Origin: Candidatus Tectimicrobiota bacterium
GTDB taxonomy: Bacteria > Tectomicrobia > Entotheonellia > Entotheonellales > Entotheonellaceae
Length of the DNA: 64,000 nt
NCBI GenBank assembly: GCA_026005175.1
Contig: BPKO01000003.1
Location: 1 to 64,000, forward strand
Direction: 5' to 3'
The position numbers and the translations under genes were made by a program. Shown here piece by piece: positions 36,919-46,571 of this stretch. The first letter of the stretch is position 1. Each line of letters starts with the position of its first letter. A model generated the notes under the pieces. The model was not told the origin of the DNA, searched no databases, and saw only the letters and a list, made by a program, of their open reading frames with translations.

Positions 36919-38139
36919 TCAGTCGTCCAGGGCCGCGTACGTGAGAACGCGCAGCTCACGCCGCAGGGGATAGGCCGAAGAGGGCATGAGCTGGGTAAGG
37001 AAAATGACGATGAGGTCTTCGCGCGGGTCGACCCAGAATGCCGTGCTGGCTGCGCCCCCCCAGGCATACTCCCCCGGAGTTCCCACGATCTGCGCCCGTG
37101 TGGGGTCAAGCAGCACGGAAAAGCCCAGGCCAAAGCCCACCCCGGCATAGGCGGTCTCAGTAAAGCGGCCCGGCAGCGCCAGGCTGGCCAGGTCCTGGCC
37201 GCCGGGCAAGTGGTTCATGGTCATCAGCTCCAGGGTCTTGCGCCCCAGTACGCGCACGCCGTCCAGTTCGCCGCCGTTCCGCAGCATAAGGGTGAAGCGA
37301 AAGTAGTCGAGCGCCGTCGACACCAGGCCGCCGCCGCCGGAGAAAAACGTGCGCTCCCGGTACTCGCTGGTCTCCGGGGCATCGATGCACTGAAGGTGGC
37401 CGTCTTCCAGCCGCAGGTAGTTGCACGCCAGCCGCGGCAGCTGCTGCGGCGCCACGGTAAACCCCGTGTCGTGCATGCCCAGAGGGGCAAAGAGGTGCTC
37501 GCGCAAGAAGACGTCGAAGCGCTGCCCTGACAGCACCTCCACGAGATAGCCCACCACGTCAGTAGCTACCGAGTAGTTCCAGCGCGTCCCGGGAGAAAAC
37601 TCAAGCGGCAAAGTGGCCAGGGTGTCGACCATGTCCTTCAGGGTGTACCCAGGCTGGTTGCGGTCGCCGACGCGGAGCTGGCGATAGGCGGCATCGACGT
37701 TGCTGCGTTCCATGAACCCGTAAGTCAAGCCGGCAGTGTGGGTAAGCAAGTCGCGCACCGTCATGGGACGCTGTGGCGGCACGGTGACAAACGCCGGATA
37801 AGTGCCGCTGACAAAAACCCCCGGGTCTTTCCACCCAGGGATAAAGGCGTGCACGGGATCGTCGAGCTGGAAGTATCCCTGCTCGTAAAGCATCATCAGC
37901 GCCACGCTGGTGATCGGCTTGCTCATCGAGTAAATGCGAAAGATCGTGTCGTGCTGCATCGGCCGCCGGCCTTCGAGCTCGAGATACCCCTGGGGCTCGA
38001 AGTAAGCGAGGCGCCCGCGGCGGGCGACGAGGGTCAGCGTCCCGGCCAGCTTGCCGGTATCGATGTAGCGCTGCAAGTGCGTACGCAGGCGCGCCAGGCG
38101 CGCCGCCGACAGCCCAACTTCTTCTGGTTTGACGAGCAT
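36919..38139 (-). CDS. beta-lactamase-fold serine hydrolase (class C/EstB-like)
   Basis: 406 residues. SxxK motif IYSMSKPITSVALMM (S71/K74), WNYSVATDVVGYLVEVLSG carrying the Tyr motif, and YAWGGAASTAFWVDP in place of KTG/HxG. No signal peptide is evident, pointing to a cytoplasmic esterase or peptidase-like enzyme and not a periplasmic beta-lactamase. ATG 38139 with GGGGAGGAGGC upstream. Probably co-transcribed with the LLM oxidoreductase. Confidence 0.85.
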   Translation of the reverse strand: MLVKPEEVGLSAARLARLRTHLQRYIDTGKLAGTLTLVARRGRLAYFEPQGYLELEGRRPMQHDTIFRIYSMSKPITSVALMMLYEQGYFQLDDPVHAFIPGWKDPGVFVSGTYPAFVTVPPQRPMTVRDLLTHTAGLTYGFMERSNVDAAYRQLRVGDRNQPGYTLKDMVDTLATLPLEFSPGTRWNYSVATDVVGYLVEVLSGQRFDVFLREHLFAPLGMHDTGFTVAPQQLPRLACNYLRLEDGHLQCIDAPETSEYRERTFFSGGGGLVSTALDYFRFTLMLRNGGELDGVRVLGRKTLELMTMNHLPGGQDLASLALPGRFTETAYAGVGFGLGFSVLLDPTRAQIVGTPGEYAWGGAASTAFWVDPREDLIVIFLTQLMPSSAYPLRRELRVLTYAALDD

Positions 38140-38263
38140 AGCCTCCTCCCCTATGGACCCAACACGGCTCCCCTACCCTACCCTCTTGGCAGGGCGCTGT
38201 CCAGCCCTCACCCACTGCCGGCCGCTTGTCCCCTACCCTCCCGGTGTGCTAGAGTAACGCCGC

Positions 38264-39820
38264 ATGCTTCCTTGCAGAAAGCCGCTGACCATGCGCATCG
38301 TGCGTTGGCTGCTGCCCGCCCTGAGCTTGCTCTGTCTTGCCGCGGCTTCCGCGTGGGGCAACGGCTTTGCCGCCCACGGCATCCCCCTGCCCGCGCTGCT
38401 GGCCGCGTTGCAGAGCCCTGACCCGGCCCAGCGCCTGGAAGCGGCCAGCGTGCTTGGCCTGCGGCGAGAAAAAGCCGCGGTGGCGCCCCTGCTGGCGCGG
38501 CTGCAAGACGCGGCGGAAGAGGAGGCGGTGCTGCGCGCCGTCATCGAAGCCCTGGGCAGCATCAGGGATCTCCGTGCCCTGCCCCCCCTCCGCCACTTCC
38601 TGAAGGCGGCCAAGAGCGAGGGCCTGCGCGCCGCTGCCGCTCAGGCCCTGGGCCGCTTTCAGCATCCCCAGGCCCTCGCCGGCCTGCTGCAAGCCTGGCG
38701 CCAGGAGCAGCACATCCGCGTGCAGGTGGCCATCCTCGGCGCCCTGGGAGAGTTCCCTGACGCTGCCGCCACGGCCGCGTTGCTCGAGGCGCTTGCCACC
38801 CGCCACCACACCCTGCAGCTGGCTGCGGTACAAGCGCTGGGCCAGCCGCAGCGCCGGCAGGCCACGCTCCCTCTGCTGGCACGGCTACGCCAGGCACGCA
38901 GTCGCGTGCTGCGCCGGGAGATCGTCAAAACGCTGGGGCGCATTAAGGACACGCGGGCCACAGACGAGCTCATCGCCCTGTGGCCGGCGGCCCAAGCCGA
39001 CCCGCCACTCAAGCAGGCGCTGATCGCCGCCTTGGCCGAAATCGGCGACCGGCGGGCGGTGCCGCCGCTGCTGGCAGAGCTTGCGGCCGGCCACCCCGAG
39101 ACCTTGCTCCCCACCGTGCAGGCCCTGGGGAAGCTCGGCGACCAGGCGGCCACGGCGCCGCTGGTCGGCCTCCTGGAGGCGGCGCTGGCTGCCACCCCCA
39201 CCCCGCCGCCAGCGCTCACGCCGCAGCGCTTTGCCGCTTACGTGCACCACTTCCACGTGCAGCGCTTCGTCCTGGAGGCCCTAGCGAACCTCGAAGACGC
39301 GCACAGCTTCGACGTCGTGGCGCAGGCGACGCGCCGCTGTGACTTGGCACCACACTCTGCCATGGCGCTGCGCTTGCGCGAGCTCTGCTACCAGCGGCGC
39401 CGTGCAGCGCTTGTCGCCCTGGCACGGCTGCCCGAGGCGCGCGCCGGGACCCTGCTTATTGCCCACCTGCACGACCCCGAGGCGTCTGTGCGCGCCGAAG
39501 CGGCACGCCTGCTGGGCCAGCGCCGTGACCCGCAGGCTTTTTCTGCCCTGGTGCGCGCCCTGGAGGACGCTGCCCCGGACGTGCGCTTCGAAGCCGCTAT
39601 CGCCCTTGGCGCGCTGGGCGATGCGCGGGCAGTGCCGGCCCTGCTGGCCCGCCTGCACGACGCCCACGCCCTGGTGCGCGAGCGCGCTGTTCTTGCCCTT
39701 GCCGCCCTGGGAGACGCGCGGGCGCTGGCGCCCCTGCAAGCCCTGCAGCACCGCGAGCCGGAAGCGCGCGTGCAGCGCGCCCTGGCACAGGCCCTCGCCA
39801 CCCTGGCAAAGCCGCCTTAA
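38264..39820 (+). CDS. exported HEAT-repeat protein
   Basis: 518 residues (or 509 from the ATG at 38291). Signal peptide (WLLPALSLLCLAAASAWG), then about a dozen PBS-lyase-type HEAT repeats of the form RRxAVPPLLAxLxxxxPE: for example RLEAASVLGLRREKAAVAPL, RRAVPPLLAELAAGHPETLL and VRAEAARLLGQRRDPQAFSA. HEAT arrays are protein-binding scaffolds. Partner unknown. Its TAA overlaps the stop codon of the convergent HupE/UreJ gene. Confidence 0.82.
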   Translation: MLPCRKPLTMRIVRWLLPALSLLCLAAASAWGNGFAAHGIPLPALLAALQSPDPAQRLEAASVLGLRREKAAVAPLLARLQDAAEEEAVLRAVIEALGSIRDLRALPPLRHFLKAAKSEGLRAAAAQALGRFQHPQALAGLLQAWRQEQHIRVQVAILGALGEFPDAAATAALLEALATRHHTLQLAAVQALGQPQRRQATLPLLARLRQARSRVLRREIVKTLGRIKDTRATDELIALWPAAQADPPLKQALIAALAEIGDRRAVPPLLAELAAGHPETLLPTVQALGKLGDQAATAPLVGLLEAALAATPTPPPALTPQRFAAYVHHFHVQRFVLEALANLEDAHSFDVVAQATRRCDLAPHSAMALRLRELCYQRRRAALVALARLPEARAGTLLIAHLHDPEASVRAEAARLLGQRRDPQAFSALVRALEDAAPDVRFEAAIALGALGDARAVPALLARLHDAHALVRERAVLALAALGDARALAPLQALQHREPEARVQRALAQALATLAKPP

Positions 39821-40917
39821 TACCACACCCGCTGCACGAACCAGTAGAGGCCAAGTCCCAGGAGGGCCAGCGACAAGGCCACCACTGCCTGCCCGTGCCA
39901 GGGGCGGGCGGTCACGTAGCGCAGGGCAGGATAACACAGGAGGACGAGGCCCACCTGGCCGGCTTCGACACCGAGGTTAAAGGCCAGGAGCGCCAGGGCC
40001 AGCCCCTGCCGCGGCAGCGCCATGGCACGCAGCACGCCGTAAAAGCCCAGGCCGTGGAGCAGCCCGAAGCCAAAGGCCACCAGCCAGCGCCGCTGCCCCT
40101 GGCGCCACAGCACGTTTTCGGCGGCGACATAGGCAATACTGAGGGCAATGCCCGCTTCCACCAGGCGCTCCGGCAAGGCCAGTACCCCCAGGGTGGCCAG
40201 GGCCAGGGTGAGGCTGTGGGCCACGGTAAACGCCGAGACGATTTTGACCAGGGAGCGCAGGCCGCCGCCCGCCACCAGCAGCGCCAGCAGAAAGGCGAGG
40301 TGGTCGTAGCCGGTGGCGATGTGGGCCACGCCCAGGCGCACAAACTGCCAGGCGCGGGCGGCAGCAGAGCGCGGCAGCGCCGCCAGGTCGATGGCGAACT
40401 CCGGCAGCTCGGCGGTGAGCAAAAACTCCTCCACCCGCCCTGGCAGCTCCAGGGTGCCCAGGTTCTGATGGCGGGCGTCGACGGCCAGAAAGAGAGTGAA
40501 GGTGACGGTCAGGTAAGCCAGCGGCGCCGGGCAGTGGTAGGCCGTGTGCAGGCGCAGCGTCTGCGGATAAGCCGCAGCGTCAAGGCGCAGCGGGCCAGGG
40601 GCGCAGGGCTGGCCGTCGTTTTCCACCCGCACGCCTTGGTGCAGGGCTGCCTCAAGACGCGCTGCCGCCGCCTGAAAAGCGGCCAGGGGCACCAGCGGGT
40701 CTTGCGGGCCGGCCAGGCCGGCAAGCACCGCGAGGTCGTGGGGAGAAACCGCGAGGGTATAGTGCACGGTGCTGCCGGCCAGGCGCAGGTGCGAGTAGCT
40801 GACCTGGGTGGTGTGCGCCCACGCGCTACCCAGCGCCACCAGGAGCAGCCATCCGCCGCACGCCACCCGCCGCAGGATGCCGTCAGCGCTCGCACAGGGC
40901 AAAAATGCGCGCCGCAC
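39817..40917 (-). CDS. HupE/UreJ-like membrane protein
   Basis: 366 residues. A periplasmic N-terminal domain after a signal ([20 protein letters not shown]) is followed by a membrane domain beginning [20 protein letters not shown], the HupE/UreJ_2 signature with conserved His/Asp, then [26 protein letters not shown] and [18 protein letters not shown]. Relatives are linked to nickel or other metal transport, unproven for this subtype. GTG 40917 overlaps the end of the cyclase gene by 35 bases; a later GTG is possible. Likely an operon with the cyclase. Confidence 0.8.
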   Translation of the reverse strand: MRRAFLPCASADGILRRVACGGWLLLVALGSAWAHTTQVSYSHLRLAGSTVHYTLAVSPHDLAVLAGLAGPQDPLVPLAAFQAAAARLEAALHQGVRVENDGQPCAPGPLRLDAAAYPQTLRLHTAYHCPAPLAYLTVTFTLFLAVDARHQNLGTLELPGRVEEFLLTAELPEFAIDLAALPRSAAARAWQFVRLGVAHIATGYDHLAFLLALLVAGGGLRSLVKIVSAFTVAHSLTLALATLGVLALPERLVEAGIALSIAYVAAENVLWRQGQRRWLVAFGFGLLHGLGFYGVLRAMALPRQGLALALLAFNLGVEAGQVGLVLLCYPALRYVTARPWHGQAVVALSLALLGLGLYWFVQRVWY

Positions 40918-41839
40918 CGCCCGAGCCGCCCACGTGCTTCAGCGCCCCCACCACCAGCTGGCAGCTTCCCGGCCGGGCCTGGGCCAGCAGGCCGGTGTTG
41001 GCCAGGTTCTCGAGGAACTTCCAGCCGCGCTGCAACCCGCGCACGTGGGCATAAAAAGCATTCTTGAACTGGGGGGCATCGGCGTTGGCGCCGGTGTCGA
41101 TCTGGATCTGGTCGGCGCCGATGCCGTTGATGCGAATCCCCCGGCGCTCCTCGATCTCGATGAGGCGATCCACCGCCGCCTTGGAAACCCCGGGGAAGTT
41201 GAAGCCGTTGATGTAGGGCCCGCTCAGCCCCAGCCCCGACTGCCAGTAGAACTGCCCCCAGCCGGTGTGCACGATGAGCCAGCTGCCGTTGGTGAGCTGG
41301 TCGGCCACGGCATCGATGTCGGCCGCCGTCACCACGTTGCCCGACGCGTCGGAGAAGTCGGTGACCTTGGTGTCGGGACTGGGCTTGCCCCCGTTCTTGT
41401 CGAGCTCGGCCTGCACGCGGCGGCTGATGTCGATAAGCACCACCGGCCCGGTGAGGTCCTCGGCGCCCAGCTCCTCGGTGGTACGCCGGTCGGGCGAGGC
41501 CACTTCGACGCTTTCGGGCTTGTTGACGTAGTGCGCCGGGGCGTCCATGTGCGTGCCGTGGTGCTCGTTGAGAATCAGGCGGTTGAGGAAGAAGTGGCCG
41601 TCGCCGGTGGGAAAGTTGGGCAGGCCAATGAGCACCGCCTGCGGGCTAAACGAAGCGATGGGCCGGCTGTCCTTCACCGGCGCCTCCAGGTTTGCCTGGC
41701 CAATGTCGCCTTGGCGAAAGGTGGGCAGGGGATAGGTGAGGTCAATGACGAAAGGCCTGGCCGTCTGCGCCTGGGCAAGCGCCAAGCCGCAGAGCACGCC
41801 GGCCAGTGCGGTCGTAAGACGCGGAAAAGCAGTACGCAT
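40883..41839 (-). CDS. secreted cyclase-family (kynurenine formamidase-like) metal hydrolase
   Basis: 318 residues. Signal peptide ([20 protein letters not shown]), then [16 protein letters not shown], the metal-binding motif [47 protein letters not shown] and [20 protein letters not shown]. The family hydrolyses N-formylkynurenine or cyclic amides/esters; export to the periplasm is unusual for the kynurenine role and suggests another substrate. ATG 41839 has GGAGG upstream. Confidence 0.85.
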   Translation of the reverse strand: MRTAFPRLTTALAGVLCGLALAQAQTARPFVIDLTYPLPTFRQGDIGQANLEAPVKDSRPIASFSPQAVLIGLPNFPTGDGHFFLNRLILNEHHGTHMDAPAHYVNKPESVEVASPDRRTTEELGAEDLTGPVVLIDISRRVQAELDKNGGKPSPDTKVTDFSDASGNVVTAADIDAVADQLTNGSWLIVHTGWGQFYWQSGLGLSGPYINGFNFPGVSKAAVDRLIEIEERRGIRINGIGADQIQIDTGANADAPQFKNAFYAHVRGLQRGWKFLENLANTGLLAQARPGSCQLVVGALKHVGGSGGAARIFALCER

Positions 41840-41938
41840 GGGGGAATCCTCCAGCTGCGCAGGGTGTACCCTGGTGGCCCTGGTAGCAGAAGACACCCAA
41901 GGTGTCAAGCTGTTTTTTGCGATGTCGAGAATCCTGAC

Positions 41939-42058
41939 ATCGCGCCCCTCATCATACCGGCGCTCTTCTTCGGAGATTTCCCGAGTCGGATGCGCGCTTA
42001 TGAGGCGAATCCACGCACCAAAACCTCTGGGAACGACCTCGCGTCCCACCACATAGTG
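41939..42058 (-). pseudogene. possible remnant of a BrnT/DUF497-like or similar small gene
   Basis: The minus-strand frame after the DUF5615 stop reads [20 protein letters not shown] and [21 protein letters not shown], resembling the ISARxxTxxExxxYEEGR end of DUF497 proteins. No start codon is placed properly and the frame runs into the cyclase. It is either a degraded gene or the damaged end of a third gene in the DUF433/DUF5615 unit. AGGAGGAG before ATGACC at 42063 would start a different, 37-residue frame. Confidence 0.3.
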
Positions 42059-42059
42059 G

Positions 42060-42440
42060 TCATTCGGACTCCTCCTGGCTGCGCTCCCGCCGCGGCTCAT
42101 GGATACGGATTCGCCCAGGTTCGACAATCCAGAGCGCGCCTTTCAAGGGGCCTGACTTCATTTCAGCCAGGGCTGACGTCGTGCGGATCAGGCTCAGCAA
42201 CGCCCGGGGGACACGAACGATCACGATGCCCTCGGTCGGTTCCGGTGGATAGCGAAGAGGATTCGAGAAGTCGAGACCCAGACTGACGAGCACTCGTCGG
42301 GAATCCCGGCAGACCTGGTAGACCACTTGATCTGACGAACCCGACAGCCCCTCGTCCCGCACGGTATCCACCTCGAAACCCTCTTTGCGTAACGCCGGCA
42401 CCAGGCGCAGATCGAAGTTCTCGTCGAGTTTCAGCCTCAT
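42060..42440 (-). CDS. DUF5615 PIN-like protein (putative toxin)
   Basis: 126 residues. [40 protein letters not shown] and [20 protein letters not shown] carry the PIN-like acidic residues (D6, E7 and later Asp). Family proteins pair with DUF433 partners as likely toxin-antitoxin modules with RNase-type toxins. The usual 'LVTLDLDF' is LVSLGLDF here: one Asp is Gly, which could weaken activity. It overlaps the DUF433 gene by four bases (ATGA). Confidence 0.82.
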   Translation of the reverse strand: MRLKLDENFDLRLVPALRKEGFEVDTVRDEGLSGSSDQVVYQVCRDSRRVLVSLGLDFSNPLRYPPEPTEGIVIVRVPRALLSLIRTTSALAEMKSGPLKGALWIVEPGRIRIHEPRRERSQEESE

Positions 42441-42688
42441 GTTCCTTCCGCCTTGAGCGGGATGGGAATGATCCTTTCCCGTGTCATTTCCGCTGCATAC
42501 GCCAATGCCGCTCGGATGTCCTCAATCGTCAACTGCGGGTAAGCTTCAAGGAGTTCCTGCTCGGACACCCCTTCCGCCAGATTGTCTACAATCAGCGACA
42601 CCCAGATCCGCGTGCCCTTGATGCAGGGCCTGCCGTGACAGACATTCGGATCGATTGAGATGCGCTCTTTCCAGTCGCGCCCACTCAT
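42437..42688 (-). CDS. DUF433 protein (putative antitoxin)
   Basis: 83 residues: RISIDPNVCHGRPCIKGTRI, WVSLIVDNLAEGVSEQELLE and AYPQLTIEDIRAALAYAAEM, the standard DUF433 order with a C-terminal HTH-like part. It comes first and overlaps the DUF5615 gene, as in antitoxin-toxin operons. Confidence 0.87.
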   Translation of the reverse strand: MSGRDWKERISIDPNVCHGRPCIKGTRIWVSLIVDNLAEGVSEQELLEAYPQLTIEDIRAALAYAAEMTRERIIPIPLKAEGT

Positions 42689-43107
42689 CGTCTTTCCTCA
42701 AAAAGCGGCAACTCCCTGCTCGCGGACGATTTGCTCCCGCTCCGGGCAGACCTACTTTTGGTAGGAGCAAGTCTCCGCTTCTACTCCGATCCCTTCAGCA
42801 GCTATCTCCTGTGAAGCGTGTTCCCCTCTGGAGATATGTATGAAAGGGAACTTGTCTTGTCAAACCTGGGCCACCTGGTGCGCCCGTACGGGGCAGGGTG
42901 GTCTCCCAGTCTCTACCCCCAGTCCCGGCGGGCAGGCCCGACGGCCGACGGACCCTAAGCGGCAGGTGCTGCGCACAGGGTGCCGGTGGTGGGCAGGGTA
43001 AGCGAGAGGACCAGCGGCTGGTCGGGCATTTCCGTCGGCTGGCAGGGCGTTATGAGCGGGCGCGCTAAGGCCCTTCCCTGGCCTTCCTCCCCGTCTGCCG
43101 CAGACTT
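42689..43107. other. 419-base region without a recognised gene
   Basis: The left third is moderately AT-rich and holds the promoter region of the DUF433 operon on the minus strand. The right part is GC-rich; no frame with family-like sequence, RNA gene or strong hairpin was recognised. Confidence 0.5.
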
Positions 43108-44406
43108 TTAGGCGTCGCGGGCCATGGCCGCCAGCACCGCGTCAAAGGCCTGCGCCGTGGCCTCTAGCTCGGCCTCCCCGTGCGCCAGGGAGATATAGCC
43201 CTTGGAGAGCGACTTGAGGACGCCATGCTGCAGCAGCCCGTAGTGAAAGCGGCGCTGCTTTTCGGCGTCGGCCTGCAGGGTGTCGCGGTACGTCTGCACT
43301 GGTTGCGCGGTGAACAGCACGTGAAACAGCGGCCCGTCGCCCAGCACCTGCGCGGCAAAGCCGTGCTCGCGCAGGGTTGCCGCCAGGAGCTCCCGCAGCT
43401 GCCGCCCCAGGGCGTGCAGGCGGTCGTAAACCCCTGGCTGCCGCAGCGCCTCCAGCGTGGCCAGCCCGGCCGCCGCGGCCACCGGATTGCCGTTGAGGGT
43501 GCCGATTTGCCCCACCACGCGCCCTTCGGCATCAGGTTGCACAAAGTGCGCCATGATCTCCGCCCGCCCCACCACGGCAGCCAGGGGGTAGCCGCCGCCG
43601 ACGATTTTCCCCAGCGCCGCCAGGTCGGGCACCACCCCGTAGTACTCCTGGGCGCCGCCGTAAGCAAAGCGAAAGCCAGTTACCACCTCGTCGAAGACAA
43701 GCGGAATGCCGTAGTGCGCCGTCACCTCGCGCAGCCCCTGTAAAAATCCCGGCACCGGCGCCAGCATGCGCTGAAAGGGCTCGACGATCACCGCCCCCAA
43801 GGCGTCGTGGTGGCGCTCGATAATCGCCGTGGTGGTGTCAAGGTCGTTATAAGGCGCAATCAGCACCTCGGCCTCCAGGCTGCGGGGAATACCGGCCGAG
43901 CCGCGCACCGCCTGCGGGTAGGGCACTGGGTCCTGACCTTCGACGTTCATCATGGCGTAATCGTGGCTGCCGTGGTAGCCGCCTTCGAACTTGAGGATCT
44001 TGTCGCGGCCGCGGTAGGCACGGGCAAGGCGCAGGGCAAAGAACGTGGCTTCCGAGCCCGAGGAAGTAAAGCGCACTTGCTCGGCGCAGGGCACGGCAGC
44101 AACGATGGCCTCGGCGAGGGCAATGGCCTTGTCGTTGAGGTAGAAAAACGTCGATCCGCGCCCCAGCTGCTCTTGCACCGCGGCCACCACGCGGGGGTGG
44201 GCGTGGCCCAGGATCATCGGTCCTGAGCCCAGCAGGTAATCGATCCAGGCGTGGCCTTCCGGATCGTACACGCGGGCCCCTTCGCCGCGGGCAATCACAA
44301 AAGCGTACTCAGGTGGCAGCGTCATGTTGCCGTTGGAGCCGCCGGGGAAATAACGCTGGGCTTTGGCCAGCAGGTCCTGGTGGGCAGCGTCTTGCGCAAA
44401 GGGCAT
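43108..44406 (-). CDS. class III aminotransferase, glutamate-1-semialdehyde aminomutase-like
   Basis: 432 residues, PLP fold type I. YFPGGSNGNMTLPPEYAFVI, YDPEGHAWIDYLLGSGPMIL GHAHP, FTSSGSEATFFALRLARAYR, GYHGSHDYAMMN, VFDEVVTGFRF and ALGKIVGGGYPLAAVVG (Schiff-base Lys) are all present. True HemL makes 5-aminolevulinate; the neighbouring hydantoinase argues instead for transamination of a pathway intermediate. Of two ATGs after AAGGAG the second (44406) has proper spacing. Nine to fifteen bases downstream of the hydantoinase stop, so one operon. Confidence 0.85.
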   Translation of the reverse strand: MPFAQDAAHQDLLAKAQRYFPGGSNGNMTLPPEYAFVIARGEGARVYDPEGHAWIDYLLGSGPMILGHAHPRVVAAVQEQLGRGSTFFYLNDKAIALAEAIVAAVPCAEQVRFTSSGSEATFFALRLARAYRGRDKILKFEGGYHGSHDYAMMNVEGQDPVPYPQAVRGSAGIPRSLEAEVLIAPYNDLDTTTAIIERHHDALGAVIVEPFQRMLAPVPGFLQGLREVTAHYGIPLVFDEVVTGFRFAYGGAQEYYGVVPDLAALGKIVGGGYPLAAVVGRAEIMAHFVQPDAEGRVVGQIGTLNGNPVAAAAGLATLEALRQPGVYDRLHALGRQLRELLAATLREHGFAAQVLGDGPLFHVLFTAQPVQTYRDTLQADAEKQRRFHYGLLQHGVLKSLSKGYISLAHGEAELEATAQAFDAVLAAMARDA

Positions 44407-44421
44407 GCTCATCTCCTTTTT

Positions 44422-45861
44422 TTAGAGGGCGGGGCGGTTCAATACCTCGGGGGCGATGCGGCGCGGCAGCCAGCGGCCCGCCGACGGCTCGCCGACCAGC
44501 TTGCCGTGCTCGACGAGCACCCGGCCGCGCAGCAACGTCATGACCGGATAGCCCTGGCAGGGAAAGCCCTCCCAGATGCTGTAGTCGCTGTCGGCATGCA
44601 AGTCGGCCAGGGTAAGGGTCTTGCGCAGGTTCGGGTCGAAGAGCACGAGGTCGGCATCGCTGCCCGGAGCAATTACCCCTTTTTGGGGATAAAGCCCCAG
44701 AAGGCGGGCGGCGTTGGTCGAGGTCACCTCGACGAAGCGTTGCAGCGACATGCGCCCGGAAGCCACGAATTTGGTATAGACCACCGGCAGGCGGGTCTCG
44801 ATGCCGTTGTGGCCACCGCACACCGTCTCCAGCGTCTTGCCATGTAGCTTTACCGCCTTGGAGGTGGTGTACTCGTCGGTGGCGGTGGTGCTCAGGCGGC
44901 CGTCGAGGAGTCCGGCCTGAAGGGTGTCGCGGTCCTCGGCATACTTGAGGGCAGGATAGGTGTGGAGGGCGGTGCCGTCGGGCTTCTTGTAGTCCTCGCA
45001 AGTAAACTCGAGGTAGTGGTGCAGCACCTCGCCGTACACCGGCAGCCCCTGGCTGCGTGCCTCGGCAATGGCTGCCACCCCTTCCTTGGCCGTGACATGG
45101 ACAAAGTAAACCCCCGCTCCGGTGTGGCGGGCCAGGCGCAGGATGTGGTGGAAGGCGAGCTCTTCAGAGAGGTTGCTGTGCGCCAGGTGTAGATTATAAC
45201 CTTGGTCTCGCCCCTCGCGCTTGAGCTGGGCGGTCAGGTAGCCGACGAGCTCGTCGTCCTCGGCGTGGACGGCCATTATGCCGCCGTGCTTGGCCACCTC
45301 GGCAAAGGCCGCCCACAGGTGGCCGGTGGGCACCCTAAGCGGCGGGAAGGTGGTGTAGACTTTGAAGCTGGCCACGCCTTCCTGCACGGCTTCGCCGATT
45401 TCACCCAGGGTGGCCGGGGTCACCGCCCCGGCAAGAATGTAGTGAAAGGCAAAGTCCGTATAGCAGTGGCCCTGAAAGAGGCGGCGACGGCGGTCGAGCA
45501 CCTCCAGGATGGGATCGTGGCGCTCGCCGCGCAGGGCCTGGCGGCTCAGCGCGCCGGCAAAATCGACGAGGGTAGTCACCCCGCCAAAGGCGGCAGCCCG
45601 GCTGGCCGCTTCCGGTGGCTGGGTGCGGACATCGGGGCGGCCGGCCCAGGCTTCGGGCACCGGTACGGCAATGTGGGCGTGGGGCTCGATGCCTCCGGGA
45701 ATGACCAGCAGGCCCCGGGCGTCGATCACCCGCGCCGTTTCCGCGGGCAGGGTGCCCGGCTGCGCCACCGCCGCGATCTTCTCCCCGGCAATGCCCACGT
45801 CGAGCACCGCCACCCGCTCTGGCGTCACCACCTGCCCGCCGCGAATGATCAGATCGAGCAT
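44422..45861 (-). CDS. D-hydantoinase/dihydropyrimidinase-like amidohydrolase, paralogue B
   Basis: 479 residues, intact. MLDLIIRGGQVVTPERVAVL, GGIEPHAHIAVPV (HxH), VASFKVYTTF (carbamylated Lys), MAVHAEDDELVGYL, VYFVHVTAKEG and ATDEYTTS give the complete metal site, and the C-terminus has GVIAPGSDADLVLFDP. Close homologue of the 16324-17743 protein. ATG 45861 after GAAGGAGAG. First gene of an operon with the aminotransferase. Confidence 0.9.
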   Translation of the reverse strand: MLDLIIRGGQVVTPERVAVLDVGIAGEKIAAVAQPGTLPAETARVIDARGLLVIPGGIEPHAHIAVPVPEAWAGRPDVRTQPPEAASRAAAFGGVTTLVDFAGALSRQALRGERHDPILEVLDRRRRLFQGHCYTDFAFHYILAGAVTPATLGEIGEAVQEGVASFKVYTTFPPLRVPTGHLWAAFAEVAKHGGIMAVHAEDDELVGYLTAQLKREGRDQGYNLHLAHSNLSEELAFHHILRLARHTGAGVYFVHVTAKEGVAAIAEARSQGLPVYGEVLHHYLEFTCEDYKKPDGTALHTYPALKYAEDRDTLQAGLLDGRLSTTATDEYTTSKAVKLHGKTLETVCGGHNGIETRLPVVYTKFVASGRMSLQRFVEVTSTNAARLLGLYPQKGVIAPGSDADLVLFDPNLRKTLTLADLHADSDYSIWEGFPCQGYPVMTLLRGRVLVEHGKLVGEPSAGRWLPRRIAPEVLNRPAL

Positions 45862-45951
45862 GGCGGCTCTCCTTCTATTTAGCGGGCCCATTGTGGCACA
45901 GGTGCGCTCTGCATGCCAGCGCGCCACGGCAGCAGCACCACATCGGGCCGG

Positions 45952-46395
45952 TTACGGCCGGGGCAGCCAGGCGCGCAGCTTGGCGCAGTAAGCCTCCGGA
46001 AGGCCGTGGGCGGTGGCCGCCAGCAGGATGCGCTCCATGTAGCGCGGGCGCGGCACGCCCGGCGTGTTCTCGGTGGCGATGTAGATAAGGGCCGCCACCC
46101 TTTCCTGCCCCGGGATGACGATGTCGACCGTGGTCTTGTAGTAACAGCCTTCTGCCACGCCTTCGTAGTCGTCGAGTGCCGCTTCATGCGCAGGGGTAAT
46201 GTGCCACAGCACTCCGTGCACGTCGCAAGCGGCCGCCGGCACCACAGAGGCCACACCACGGCGGTTGATGATAAAGCGATGCCGGGGCAACACCCCAATG
46301 CCGATCACTCGGGCGCCGGGGCAGCGGTAGCGCATCTGCGCCACGTCCATGTTCGAGCCGTAGGCAAAATACGGCTTCCACGGCGAGGCTGCCAT
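45952..46395 (-). CDS. gamma-glutamylcyclotransferase-family protein
   Basis: 147 residues. YFAYGSNMDVAQMRYRCPGA at the N-terminus is the family's nucleotide-like loop; VLPRHRFIINRRGVASVVP, VHGVLWHITPAHEAALDDYE and a GVAEGCYYKTTVDI stretch follow with the catalytic Glu region. It could release 5-oxoproline from gamma-glutamyl amines, which would connect with the 5-oxoprolinase-like fusion, though that is inference. ATG 46395 after AGAGGTGG. Confidence 0.83.
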   Translation of the reverse strand: MAASPWKPYFAYGSNMDVAQMRYRCPGARVIGIGVLPRHRFIINRRGVASVVPAAACDVHGVLWHITPAHEAALDDYEGVAEGCYYKTTVDIVIPGQERVAALIYIATENTPGVPRPRYMERILLAATAHGLPEAYCAKLRAWLPRP

Positions 46396-46530
46396 GCTTT
46401 GCCACCTCTTGACAACGGCACCAGGGGCAGACACAGACGTGCCAGCGCCGCGCTGGCACAGCGGGCACGACGCTGCTTACATACGAGAAGGCACTGGATT
46501 TGTCAACCGCAGGAAGGACACCGCGCCCAC

Positions 46531-46557
46531 CGCAGGCACGGGAAACCCGTGCCTGCG
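46531..46557. terminator. perfect 12-bp hairpin behind the IS630-like fragment
   Basis: CGCAGGCACGGG (46531-46542) and CCCGTGCCTGCG (46546-46557) pair without mismatch around AAA, 15 bases past the end of the HTH fragment. No T-run. It could terminate transcription from either side or be a trace of an insertion-sequence end. Confidence 0.45.
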
Positions 46558-46571
46558 CGCGAACGACGGCG

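Noticed and set aside
43108-44406. Calling the class III aminotransferase hemL
   Set aside because: Motifs are compatible, but the operon with a hydantoinase argues for another substrate, so no symbol was assigned.
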